A DNA stretch of 59,895 nt, from positions 1-59,895 of the forward strand of contig CACWMK010000011.1 of the NCBI GenBank assembly GCA_902761905.1. The letters run 5' to 3'. Positions 39,188 through 47,955 of the stretch are shown here, piece by piece (the stretch's first letter is position 1; every line of letters starts with the position of its first letter). The notes under the pieces are model-generated. The model saw nothing but the letters and a program-made list of their open reading frames with translations, did not search any database and was not told the origin of the DNA. The position numbers and the translations under genes are program-made. This stretch comes from an uncultured Prevotellaceae bacterium (GTDB taxonomy: Bacteria; Bacteroidota; Bacteroidia; Bacteroidales; Bacteroidaceae).

Positions 39188-40112
39188 GCTTTATGATTTT
39201 ATCAACTTTCTCATCCATCGGGAGTGTGGCGTCTATCCAGTGGATAGTAAAGCCTCTTCGCTCCATTCCGCGGAACCATGTCATCTGGCGCTTGGCAAAC
39301 TGATGTATTGCTATCTCCAGACGTTTGAACATCTCATCAAAAGTGAGCTGTCCTGTAATATATTCTGTCAAGAATTTATACTCCAATCCGTAATAAATCA
39401 AGTCTTCGGGTGCAATTCCTTCGTCGAGAAGTTTTCGCACTTCGTCGACCATGCCTTCATCCAGTCTGGTCTTCAGCCTTCTAGTGATTTTTTCGCGACG
39501 CAAATCGCGGTCGATGTCTATGCCGATGATGAGCGAATCTACAGGCGGCAGTTCGCGTCGTGGCACAGGATTTTCGAGATTATACGTCTCTATTTCTATC
39601 GCACGGATGGCACGCTGACACGAGTCCACATCGGTGGTGTTGTGCATGTTCGATCCTGTGCGCTGTTTCAGTTCGGCCAGCATTGTGGTCAACTCTGCCA
39701 GCGACTTGCCCTCCAGACTATCGCGCAGTTCCTGATTCTGCGGCACGGGCGATAGTTTGTAGCCCTTCAACACAGCCTCGATATACAGGCCCGTACCACC
39801 ACACAGTATGGGTACAGCTCCCCTGCTCTCAATGTCCTGATAGGCATCAAAAAAGTCCTGCTGATATTGAAACAGATTGTACTTCGTGCCTGGTTCGCAG
39901 ATGTCGATCAGGTGGTAGGGAATGTTTAATGTTTCATGATTAATGTTTAATGTATAATCAGCGAGGTCCTTTCCCGTACCTATATCCATGCGTCGATATA
40001 CCTGGCGCGAGTCGGCCGAGATTATTTCTCCTCCTATCTTTGCGGCCAGGTGAGCGGCTACGGGCGTTTTGCCCGAAGCCGTTGGCCCTAATATCGTTAT
40101 CATTTTCTTCAT
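39177..40112 (-). CDS. miaA: tRNA dimethylallyltransferase
   Basis: 311 residues. P-loop GPTASGKT (9-16), ISADSRQVYRRMDIGTGKD (31-49), YHLIDICEPG, and the tRNA-binding GGTGLYIEAVLKGY. It transfers dimethylallyl to N6 of A37 in tRNAs reading UNN codons. Between DLADY and IPYHLID the protein carries TLNINHETLNI (54-64), encoded by a TTTAATG-type repeat that also occurs between genes here (39921-39957). The last residues (LNV) also come from such a repeat. The frame is intact, so the enzyme is probably functional. It follows the lipoprotein gene after 89 bases, in the same direction. Confidence 0.95.
   Translation of the reverse strand: MKKMITILGPTASGKTPVAAHLAAKIGGEIISADSRQVYRRMDIGTGKDLADYTLNINHETLNIPYHLIDICEPGTKYNLFQYQQDFFDAYQDIESRGAVPILCGGTGLYIEAVLKGYKLSPVPQNQELRDSLEGKSLAELTTMLAELKQRTGSNMHNTTDVDSCQRAIRAIEIETYNLENPVPRRELPPVDSLIIGIDIDRDLRREKITRRLKTRLDEGMVDEVRKLLDEGIAPEDLIYYGLEYKFLTEYITGQLTFDEMFKRLEIAIHQFAKRQMTWFRGMERRGFTIHWIDATLPMDEKVDKIIKLNV
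39921..39957. repeat. TTTAATGT-type repeat inside miaA
   Basis: AATGTTTAATGTTTCATGAT and a following TAATGTTTAATGTATA lie in frame in miaA and encode TLNINHETLNI. The same short units are otherwise intergenic in this window. Confidence 0.75.
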
Positions 40113-40201
40113 CTGCTATACCTATATATTATATATTAGCGCGCGAGGCGAAACAACTCTTCAGGTCGTCAACCGTCAGTTCGGCAATATTCCCTCTTCG
40201 G

Positions 40202-41692
40202 TTATTCGTTAATGTCCTGCCACCAGATAGCGAAATTGCTATCCTTTGGCAGCGCATCCAGCCACTTCTGTCCAGCCTCGATATTGATAGCCTTTCCATC
40301 CAGTGTGCAACCATCCAGCTCGCCATAAACCTCGTGCTTGGTAAACTTATGCACCACCTTACTGTTGCGTATCTCGTATACAGTAGTAAAGGTTGATGGG
40401 TTGCCGTCATCGCTCGTAACCATCAGATATCCGGGGCTATTGTTGCCGCTGTAGTCGAAACGGAACTCCACCTTATGGTCGGCTCCCTCACTAGCTATCA
40501 GTCCCCACTTTCCGTTGATACGGTTGAAGAATGCTCCGTGCTTGTCGTCGGCCGAACGTATCCACAGCTCATCATTGTTGTCGGTATCGATATCGAGCCA
40601 GCGGAACTTAGCAAACTTAGCACCCTTATGTGCGCTTGGGTTATCGGCTACATATAGTTTCATCACCTCGGCTATATCCTTTTTCCATAGTGGTGCGTTC
40701 TCGTCCACCATGACGTGGTACACCTCGTAGCGCTCGCGAGTCATCTTGCCTTCGCGAATGTAGAACATACCAGTGGTGATGCTCTCGGGTGCACCCTCTA
40801 TGTATGCGATTTCGATGGCATCGTCGGGGGCCTCAAACAGTGTTATCTGACAACCGTAGTACTCGCCATCGTCGTCGGCATGCCATGTGCTCATGCCCTC
40901 GTAGATATAACCCTCCACAGGGAAAGAGTACACCTTATCGCCAGCCATTACAACCTCCAGAGCCAGACACTTGTCAACCTTCTGCCCAAACTCCTTCTCA
41001 GTCTTGTACTTGCCCTTGAACTGCAGGATACCATAGCTGTACTTGTTGCCCTGCGACAGCAGCTGCGACTTTGCAGTCTTCATCTTGTATTCGCCCTCAA
41101 GCTGTTTGATTACGTTGGCAGGCAGAGGTTTTACGTTCTGCAGTCTGCGCATGTCTATCAGCTTGCGCGATGCCAGATACTCGTCGGTCACCGCTACGTA
41201 GAATCCGCTCATATTGCGGGCATTAAATTTCTTGTCGGTAAACTCGTACTTCAGTCCGGCTGCAGGGATACCCTCGCGACCGTGAATCTCGCCATACGAT
41301 GCATCTTTGCCGTCAGGATCCTTCAGCACCTCAGCAGTGTACTTTATGCCAAGACACTTGTTGTTTTCGCCCAGCAACTTGGTGTACGATGCACGATTGC
41401 GGCGGAAACCGTCCTGAAGCGTCCAGTTGTTCATCATCTCGTCGAAGTATTCAGCATTGTCCTGAGTCTTCTTCAGCTCTGCGATGTTAGCCCAGTAGTG
41501 CATCTGCATGTTCTTGCCATCCTGCATCCAGATGAACATGGGGCGTGGAGTGGTGTCAGCCTGTTCGGCTATCAGTGAGTCGACGGCTACCGAGTCGCTG
41601 TCGCTTCCGTCGCCAGGGGCTGTCTTGCCCTTATTGGTGCAGGCCATCATCACTGCGGCCATGCCTATTGCTATGATTGCTAATTTCTTCAT
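40202..41692 (-). CDS. Large lipoprotein of unknown function
   Basis: 496 residues. Lipoprotein signal MKKLAIIAIGMAAVMMACTN (Cys18) followed by an acidic Ser/Asp/Gly linker. The rest looks like a beta-rich sensor or binding protein: FRWLDIDTDNNDELWIRS resembles a calcium-binding VCBS/EF-like D-x-D-x-N-D turn, and FNRINGKWGLIASE continues it. No enzyme motif recognised. It is cotranscribed with the secreted YARHG protein upstream (12 bases apart), so both probably work at the envelope. Confidence 0.65.
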   Translation of the reverse strand: MKKLAIIAIGMAAVMMACTNKGKTAPGDGSDSDSVAVDSLIAEQADTTPRPMFIWMQDGKNMQMHYWANIAELKKTQDNAEYFDEMMNNWTLQDGFRRNRASYTKLLGENNKCLGIKYTAEVLKDPDGKDASYGEIHGREGIPAAGLKYEFTDKKFNARNMSGFYVAVTDEYLASRKLIDMRRLQNVKPLPANVIKQLEGEYKMKTAKSQLLSQGNKYSYGILQFKGKYKTEKEFGQKVDKCLALEVVMAGDKVYSFPVEGYIYEGMSTWHADDDGEYYGCQITLFEAPDDAIEIAYIEGAPESITTGMFYIREGKMTRERYEVYHVMVDENAPLWKKDIAEVMKLYVADNPSAHKGAKFAKFRWLDIDTDNNDELWIRSADDKHGAFFNRINGKWGLIASEGADHKVEFRFDYSGNNSPGYLMVTSDDGNPSTFTTVYEIRNSKVVHKFTKHEVYGELDGCTLDGKAINIEAGQKWLDALPKDSNFAIWWQDINE

Positions 41693-41704
41693 TGTTCCTA
41701 GGTT

Positions 41705-43339
41705 TTATTGTTGATCAGGTCCTATTTTACGTGCCTCGATGCTAGTGTCGAGGGGATTATCCACAAACTTGGTCTTCGGCCCGGTCTGCTTGCAGTTGTC
41801 CAGCTTGCCCAGGTGCTCCTTGGGGTGATATATCTTACAACCGTTGAGCACAAACAGGGTGTCGAAGTTAAAAAGGTCGGCATCGCCCCAATTGGCAAAT
41901 ATGCGGCAGTCCTCAAACTTCACGCCATTGCAACCCCAACCCTCTATCAGCGTGTACTCGCGATTGTTGAAGAAGTCGCAATGCTCAAACGCTGTCAGTG
42001 TGCACTTGTTCAGCTGCATTATGCCGTAGGTGCAGTCGTGGATATTAGAGTTTATAAGCTTAAAGTCGTAGGTCTCCCACAGATCCAGTCCGTAGGTACC
42101 ACAGCCGTACAGGTCGCAGTTCTTCACGGTGAGATGGCTGGCCACATTGGCGCCAATCACACCACCTGAGCAGAATCCGCCCTCGGTGTGTCCCATCGTC
42201 AGGTTCTCGATCACGATGTTAGAGCTGTTCACAAATCTGAACACGAATGCATAGCGTGGATCCACCTCCACACTCGAGTGTCCTGCACCCTTGATGGTGA
42301 GATTCTTGAAGTTGACCAACACCAGCTGCTGTCCGTCGCTTTCGCTCTCACTCACGATGATGGGCTCCATGCCCTGGATATCCATCGGGTCTACACACCA
42401 GCGACGGTTCTTATAGCCACGGAACAGAGCCTCGGTCTCCAATACTCTCGACAGGTTGAGATGAGCGTTCTCCTCGATTACGATGGTGCGGTCGTTGCCC
42501 AGCGCTTTCAGCAGATCGAGCTCGCTCGATACGGTATATACCATCACGCCGTCGATCTCGTCAGGTCCGCGTCCGTCGTCGGCCAGTCCGCCAGGGAAGT
42601 CGCTCTCCTGACCGTCAACCAGCTCGCGCAGGCCCTTGGTGTACTCAGCGCTGGTGTAGTCCACGTAGCCACGCTCGTCGTCGGGCACCTGTTCCTCGCT
42701 GCGGATGAGCTGAAGATTGGTTTCCTCGATGATGCTCAGACGTATCTGCGAATTGCTCTCCACAGGGCGATACCACGCCTTCTGGCTGAAGTAGTCCTGC
42801 AGATCCTTAGCCTGGAACTTCCATCCGTGACGTGCCAGAATCTCGTTGCGCATCAGTCGCAGTTCGTCCTTCGAGAAATGGCTCAGATAGGTGGTGTTCA
42901 TCAGCCAGTTGGCCAGCATATCGCTCACCGGCTCTTGTTCGGCCTTTACCTCCTGTTCTACGCATCGCTGCACATTGTCGGGTGTCATCACCAGTATATG
43001 ACTGGCGTCCTTATTCTTCTTACGCACAGCCAGGAAGGTCATACCCTCCTTGTTCACCAGCTGCACCTTGTCGCCCATGATGCCACGCACTGGCATATAG
43101 TCGTCAGGATTCTCCTTGGTCAGATAATAAGTACCGGCAACCTCGCCCTTCGAGAGCGAGAACTTATAGCGGCCGTCCTGGGCCGTCACGCCACGCATCA
43201 CCACGTCGCCATCCTTATCCACAGTAGCGGTATACAGCACCGAACCGTCCCACCACTTGGTTGCGTTTTTCACAACCTGTGCCCGTACGCCGGTCAAGGC
43301 GCACAGGCACATCATTGCGAATATTACTATCTTTTTCAT
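41705..43339 (-). CDS. Secreted protein with YARHG domain and right-handed beta-helix
   Basis: 544 residues. Signal peptide MKKIVIFAMMCLCALTGVRA. A YARHG module (LMRNEILARHGWKFQAKDLQ, about residues 162-181), a peptidoglycan-associated extracellular domain. From about residue 325 onward repeated strands such as VLVNFKNLTIKGAG, NIVIENLTMGHTEGG, HLTVKNCDLYGCGTYG and FKLINSNIHDCTYGI form a parallel beta-helix, often a carbohydrate-binding fold. No catalytic residues identified. Its start overlaps the stop of the TMEM43-like gene by 4 bases, so the two are translated together. Confidence 0.75.
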   Translation of the reverse strand: MKKIVIFAMMCLCALTGVRAQVVKNATKWWDGSVLYTATVDKDGDVVMRGVTAQDGRYKFSLSKGEVAGTYYLTKENPDDYMPVRGIMGDKVQLVNKEGMTFLAVRKKNKDASHILVMTPDNVQRCVEQEVKAEQEPVSDMLANWLMNTTYLSHFSKDELRLMRNEILARHGWKFQAKDLQDYFSQKAWYRPVESNSQIRLSIIEETNLQLIRSEEQVPDDERGYVDYTSAEYTKGLRELVDGQESDFPGGLADDGRGPDEIDGVMVYTVSSELDLLKALGNDRTIVIEENAHLNLSRVLETEALFRGYKNRRWCVDPMDIQGMEPIIVSESESDGQQLVLVNFKNLTIKGAGHSSVEVDPRYAFVFRFVNSSNIVIENLTMGHTEGGFCSGGVIGANVASHLTVKNCDLYGCGTYGLDLWETYDFKLINSNIHDCTYGIMQLNKCTLTAFEHCDFFNNREYTLIEGWGCNGVKFEDCRIFANWGDADLFNFDTLFVLNGCKIYHPKEHLGKLDNCKQTGPKTKFVDNPLDTSIEARKIGPDQQ

Positions 43340-44736
43340 ACTGCAGGTACTTCGTTCTTGGCTTTAGCCTTTGCGGCCAGTTCCTTCAACTTATCCTTGC
43401 CCTTGAATGCGAATACCCATACCAGGAATCCGGCAAGTGCCAACAGAGCGATACCCAGCAGCGGGCGATAGAACAGCCATGCCAGAGCGATGACGATAAG
43501 GCTCCATACCACACCGATCACGGTGCAAACGATACCAACGCCCCATCCGAAGATTCCGGCGATGAATGGAACCACCTTGAGGATCATCTCAATAAATCCG
43601 AAGATACCCTTCAGTCCGCCGATTACCATCAGACAGCCGATCAGACGCAGGAACCAAGTAAACATGGTGTTGGCATCTTTGTCGGCATCTACTATCTCGT
43701 CGCCGCTCTTCTTACCCATTCTCAGGGTCTGATAGCGCTTTCCGTTCTTGGCTTTGTAAGGCTTAAATGTATCGCCGTCGACCACAGCCATCACTGTAAC
43801 CTTGGCAGGTATCACCTTCTCGAATGTCACACGAACATCACCCACCTCAGGACTTCCGGGCACACGTCCGAAGTACAGCACGTTGCCAGCCTGGTGTACA
43901 TACTCCAGGTCCTTCTTGTTCTGGGCAGCCTCCATAGCCTTTGCTATACTATCGTTTACAGCCTGGAGAGAGTCGAGCTGTGCCTTTACAGAGTCGGGCA
44001 GCATAGCGCGAACCGAATCGGGGATGGCTGTTGTCTGTGCAGGCTGCTGTGCGGGCTGCTGCTGAGCAGGCTTCTGCACACCATAGAAACGCTCGTAGGC
44101 GGTCTTGGTGGTGGCGTCAAACTGCTTCAGCATATCCTCGGCGATGGCCAGATCCATAGCCTCTCGCGAAGAAATGCTGTGAATCAAGCTCTCGTTCAAC
44201 TTATACGCACCAAACGACACGTTCTCAGCATACTGCTGGTCGTCCTCGATGGTGGTCAGCACCATATTCTTGTTCTGATAAGCAGGATCCTTAAACTCGC
44301 TCGACTGAACGGGACTGCTCACCCACGACTTGGTGTAAGTATACTCTCTTGTAACCTCTTCCGAACCGCCAAGTTTGTCCTTCTTAGTCTCCTTTACGTG
44401 CTCCACCCACTGATAGTACTCGGTGGTGCGCTTCAGGCTGATGGCTTTAGCTCCTACTCCAAAATCTTTGTCTACCAAAGAGTCTTCGGTGGTGGCCATT
44501 GCTGTTCCGCAAATCAGCTCACCCTCAAGCGATGCATCCTTCTTGTTAGGATTCTCCATCTCAACGTAGTTCTTCCCAACCTCGTTGAGCATGTCTTCGG
44601 TTTTCACGGCGCGACCTTCGTTCCACCACAACAGTGCGGTACCAGCACAGAACAGTAAGAGTCCTGTACCAATCGCTTTGAACGAGTTGCCTACTCGGGT
44701 GCCATAACCCGTGGTTGATGTTTCTGAATAAGCCAT
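43336..44736 (-). CDS. TMEM43-family membrane protein
   Basis: 466 residues. One N-terminal membrane helix (AIGTGLLLFCAGTALLWW, about 21-38) with the family's NEGRAVKT continuation, a large non-cytoplasmic domain, a Pro/Gln linker (KPAQQQPAQQPAQ) and Ser/Asp/Lys helix, and about four C-terminal helices (from about 360 to 450). This matches bacterial relatives of eukaryotic TMEM43/LUMA, whose function in bacteria is unknown. The envelope genes on both sides suggest a membrane role. Confidence 0.8.
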   Translation of the reverse strand: MAYSETSTTGYGTRVGNSFKAIGTGLLLFCAGTALLWWNEGRAVKTEDMLNEVGKNYVEMENPNKKDASLEGELICGTAMATTEDSLVDKDFGVGAKAISLKRTTEYYQWVEHVKETKKDKLGGSEEVTREYTYTKSWVSSPVQSSEFKDPAYQNKNMVLTTIEDDQQYAENVSFGAYKLNESLIHSISSREAMDLAIAEDMLKQFDATTKTAYERFYGVQKPAQQQPAQQPAQTTAIPDSVRAMLPDSVKAQLDSLQAVNDSIAKAMEAAQNKKDLEYVHQAGNVLYFGRVPGSPEVGDVRVTFEKVIPAKVTVMAVVDGDTFKPYKAKNGKRYQTLRMGKKSGDEIVDADKDANTMFTWFLRLIGCLMVIGGLKGIFGFIEMILKVVPFIAGIFGWGVGIVCTVIGVVWSLIVIALAWLFYRPLLGIALLALAGFLVWVFAFKGKDKLKELAAKAKAKNEVPAV

Positions 44737-44782
44737 AATGTCTTAAGATTTAATTGATATTGATTGTTATTGATAAAAAATA

Positions 44783-46210
44783 TTATTTCTCGGTTAGTCT
44801 CGTCACTCCCTTATAGTTCACGTGGCCCTGATGCTGCAGATAGTCCATAGTCAGCTCGGGTGTCACACGCCCCAAACCAGTGCCTGGGTCCTTGCGGTTG
44901 GTAGGACTGATGGCTACTGTGTAGCTGTTCGACACCACACGATAGGTCTTCTTCAGGTTCAGCTTCTTGCCGTCCAGGTCAAGCAGTGTCGCCTTCTTTA
45001 TCTTCTTGGTCTGTGGGTCGCGGGTGTACTCCACCTTCATTCCGCCCACGTATGGGAAATTGTTGTTATCATTCTCGGCACACTTCAACATCATTTCGGC
45101 CAGTTCCTTACCTGTAAGCTCCAGCATGATAGCCTCATTCTGGAACGGGTCCAGTCGCAGCACGTCGGCCACTGTTATGTCGCCAGCATCGTGCTTCTCG
45201 TAACGCACGCCACCTGCATTCTGGAAACTCAGGTCGGCCTTACCCTCGGCTATGAATGCGTCGCACATCATGTTGCCCAGCTCCTCGTAGGTCTCAAATG
45301 GAGTATCGGCCTTGGCCAGCACACGCTGGAAGTATGGGTTGCGCGATATAAACTCTACCAGAGCGCCTACCACCTCGTTCGTGTTCTTCTGTCCGCGTAT
45401 AGCTATGTTCTCTGCCTTGCGGTCCACCACCTTGCCGTTCTCCACGGTCAGTGTGGTGTGTGTCACGCGTGCCAGTCGGTTGGTGTTCTGCGTCACATAC
45501 ACTCCATGGTGCATCTCGCCGCCAGCAAGCTGGGTGTGACTATGTCCGCCCACGATGATGTCTACCCATGGCAGACTGGCAGTAAAAGTGGTATCGGTGC
45601 TGTATCCCAGATGACTCAGCAGCAGCACCACGTCGCACTTCGAGCGCAGAAACTTATACTTGTTTATCGTCTCCAGCGGGTCGCTGAATGATATCTCCGT
45701 CATTCGTGCGGGGTGACTCTCGGGTATACCCATAGTGCCCAGCGCCGTGATACCCAGCACACCCACGCTTATGCCGCCGCAGTCGAATATCTGATAAGGC
45801 TTCACGTGCATGTTCCACTTCTTGTCGGGATGTACGTTGGCACACAGATGTGGGAACGACGCCAGCGAGATGAGCTTGGCCAGTCCCTCCTGTCCCGAGT
45901 CAAACTCGTGGTTGCCCAGTGTCGATGCCGAGAATCCTATAATGTTCATCAGCGCCACCATGGGGTATGCCGGTATCTCGTACATATCGTTCAGCGGATC
46001 GCCCGAACGGTTGTCGCCAGCGCTCAGCACCAACAGGTCGGGATACAGTGCACGCAGCGAGTCGGCCACAAATCCCAGTCGTGGCATGCATTCTATAGCC
46101 GCATGCATATCGTTAGCACTCAATATGTGGAGCTCCTTACGCTCCTGGGCCGACAAGCCACTTATCATCGCCAGCCCCAAAACAGCTGATAAAAATAGTC
46201 TCTTAGTCAT
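44783..46210 (-). CDS. UshA-type 5'-nucleotidase / metallophosphoesterase, exported
   Basis: 475 residues. Signal peptide (MTKRLFLSAVLGLAMISGLSA). Metallophosphoesterase domain with LSANDMHA, SAGDNRSGDPL, STLGNHEFDSG and GGHSHT (metal ligands in the usual order), then the 5'-nucleotidase C-terminal domain (FQNAGGVR, DPFQNEAIMLELTGKELAEM). Likely hydrolyses periplasmic nucleotides or related phosphates. Sits in the envelope gene run, 46 bases before the TMEM43-like gene. Confidence 0.92.
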   Translation of the reverse strand: MTKRLFLSAVLGLAMISGLSAQERKELHILSANDMHAAIECMPRLGFVADSLRALYPDLLVLSAGDNRSGDPLNDMYEIPAYPMVALMNIIGFSASTLGNHEFDSGQEGLAKLISLASFPHLCANVHPDKKWNMHVKPYQIFDCGGISVGVLGITALGTMGIPESHPARMTEISFSDPLETINKYKFLRSKCDVVLLLSHLGYSTDTTFTASLPWVDIIVGGHSHTQLAGGEMHHGVYVTQNTNRLARVTHTTLTVENGKVVDRKAENIAIRGQKNTNEVVGALVEFISRNPYFQRVLAKADTPFETYEELGNMMCDAFIAEGKADLSFQNAGGVRYEKHDAGDITVADVLRLDPFQNEAIMLELTGKELAEMMLKCAENDNNNFPYVGGMKVEYTRDPQTKKIKKATLLDLDGKKLNLKKTYRVVSNSYTVAISPTNRKDPGTGLGRVTPELTMDYLQHQGHVNYKGVTRLTEK

Positions 46211-46225
46211 ATATCTTCGATATCA

Positions 46226-46260
46226 ATCTTTAATGTTTAATCTTTAATGTTTAATGTAGT
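46226..46260. repeat. TTTAATGT-type repeat between two genes
   Basis: Units of CTTTAATGTTTAAT repeated up to the stop of the DUF2207 gene; same family as the copies at 34799, 39162 and 39921. Confidence 0.7.
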
Positions 46261-47910
46261 TCAGCGAACTCCTCCTCCGCCGCCACCGCCTGAGAAGCCG
46301 CCTCCGCCGCCTCCCCACGACGAGTGTCCGCCACCGCCGTGTGCACGGCTTTCGCGTGCCGCCTTATTCGTTGCAGCTCGTGCCGTACTCCGATGCATCA
46401 CCGAGTAGATGGTAGGCAGCGTCATATCGTCGGCCATCTGGCTAGCCACCTTGTCCATATCGAAGTAGGCAGGATTTATCTTCTTCATGTCGCGTATCAC
46501 CTGGTCGGCTATGCCAAACAGCGTGGCATACACCATATAATCCTTCCACAGCTTCACCTCGTTCACACCACGCTCGTCGAGCAGCGTAAACTCCTTCAGG
46601 AATTTCTTCAGTCCAAACACCTGTCGCACTTCGTCCTCGCGGTTCTTATATTTCTTTATCGACGTCTGCGTGTGCAGCGTGTCTATGAACGAGTCGGTTA
46701 CCTTCGAGTTGAAGGTGCTCTTCATATACTGCTTCAGTTCCTTTGGCTCCAGCACTTTGTCGCCACCAGCAGCCTGCTCAAATATGTTGTGTATCTTGCG
46801 CAACAGCACTGGCTGCTTGTCCGAATCAGGCAGTCGGTAGATGGTGAAGTTAGGCTCCAACTTACCCTTGCTGTTGGGGTGCGTCTCTATGGCTATGGCA
46901 CCCAGGTCTATCAGCTTCAGTATGCATGCCGACAGCAGGTTGTTGTAGTCGGCTCCGCACCACTTGTACGCGTTCAGTATGTTATTTGCCTCCTGCAGAT
47001 TTCCGTTCAGCGGTATGTCGCGATACCACGTCAGGTCCTTGTTCACACGTCGGCGGGCACGCCATTTGTACACCACAAACCATATACCACCCACCACGGG
47101 CGATACAAATACCACCAGCACGTATAAAACTCCGAAAAGTGTCATCGGATCGTTCCAGTCCACCTCCTCATCGCCGTTGTCCACGTAGTCGCTGCCCTCG
47201 AAAGCCTCGTTCTTCTTCTCCTCGAAGGTCACGCTCTCCATCACGTGCGGCTCAAACATGCTCAAGGGGAACTGCACCATCATGTACAGCCCGGCCTCGC
47301 TGGTCATCGGCCCGTCGGTAGTCTCAGCCATCACCATGCCATTTTCAAACCACACATCGCCGTTAAAGCGGAATCCCCACACGCCGCAACTGTCGGCATT
47401 AAACACCATCGTAGAGTCCTCGCCCATTATGGTCAGCTTGGCATGCTCCGGTTTCGGGTTCACACCCTCGTCAAGAAACACGTGGCGCATAGCGTTGGCA
47501 TCGGGATATCCACGTACCAGCCCTGTCATCGTATAGGTGGTCATGTATGTGCGCTCGCCGCTATCGCCCAAGCCCCAGCATATCTCGTAGCCGCTCTTGG
47601 TGCGTACTATGCCGCACTTCATTGTCTTCCACGAGCGGTCCTCGTGTATATCCCAGTCCACGTTCATGAACCGCGTGCCGCTCTCGTCAGTCACCTCCAG
47701 GTCGCGTATCTCGCTCTCGCCCATGTTGGCCAGACCAATGAAGCACTCCGTACCCTCACTGTCTATACTCATCAGTCGGGTCTCGGTTATGCGTGCGTCG
47801 CCGTTTCTGCTCAGCACCACCTTAATATTCAGATCATGTAGCTGTGGTCTTGCTAACAATGTGTTAGCCGCCAGCAGTAGCATTATAGTGATATAGTTCT
47901 TAATTCTCAT
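46261..47910 (-). CDS. DUF2207-type membrane protein with glycine-rich tail
   Basis: 549 residues. Signal peptide (MRIKNYITIMLLLAANTLLA), a beta-rich periplasmic domain (LNIKVVLSRNGDARITETR), one membrane helix near 255-275 (LFGVLYVLVVFVSPVVGGIW), a cytoplasmic winged-helix-like part (NNLLSACILKLIDLGAIAIE) and a C-terminal Gly/Ser tail (SWGGGGGGFSGGG). This matches the DUF2207 (YciQ-like) group. ATG 47910 is used because the -7 box (47920-47927) overlaps the in-frame TTG at 47922. First gene of the long leftward envelope run. Confidence 0.82.
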   Translation of the reverse strand: MRIKNYITIMLLLAANTLLARPQLHDLNIKVVLSRNGDARITETRLMSIDSEGTECFIGLANMGESEIRDLEVTDESGTRFMNVDWDIHEDRSWKTMKCGIVRTKSGYEICWGLGDSGERTYMTTYTMTGLVRGYPDANAMRHVFLDEGVNPKPEHAKLTIMGEDSTMVFNADSCGVWGFRFNGDVWFENGMVMAETTDGPMTSEAGLYMMVQFPLSMFEPHVMESVTFEEKKNEAFEGSDYVDNGDEEVDWNDPMTLFGVLYVLVVFVSPVVGGIWFVVYKWRARRRVNKDLTWYRDIPLNGNLQEANNILNAYKWCGADYNNLLSACILKLIDLGAIAIETHPNSKGKLEPNFTIYRLPDSDKQPVLLRKIHNIFEQAAGGDKVLEPKELKQYMKSTFNSKVTDSFIDTLHTQTSIKKYKNREDEVRQVFGLKKFLKEFTLLDERGVNEVKLWKDYMVYATLFGIADQVIRDMKKINPAYFDMDKVASQMADDMTLPTIYSVMHRSTARAATNKAARESRAHGGGGHSSWGGGGGGFSGGGGGGGVR

Positions 47911-47919
47911 TTCAGTGTG

Positions 47920-47951
47920 CAAAATTAGGTATTTTTTTTCAATCCACCAAC
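47920..47951 (-). promoter_or_regulatory. Probable promoter giving a nearly leaderless DUF2207 mRNA
   Basis: On the minus strand TAATTTTG (revcomp of 47920-47927) ends 9 bases before the ATG at 47910. A weak TTGG (revcomp of 47948-47951) stands at 20-base spacing. A start 4-8 bases after the box would leave almost no leader. Confidence 0.5.
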
Positions 47952-47955
47952 GATT

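Noticed and set aside
42188-44658. Long plus-strand frames opposite the YARHG and TMEM43-like genes
   Set aside because: Stop-poor antisense frames caused by codon use; low-complexity translations, no start signals, and the minus-strand genes are well supported.
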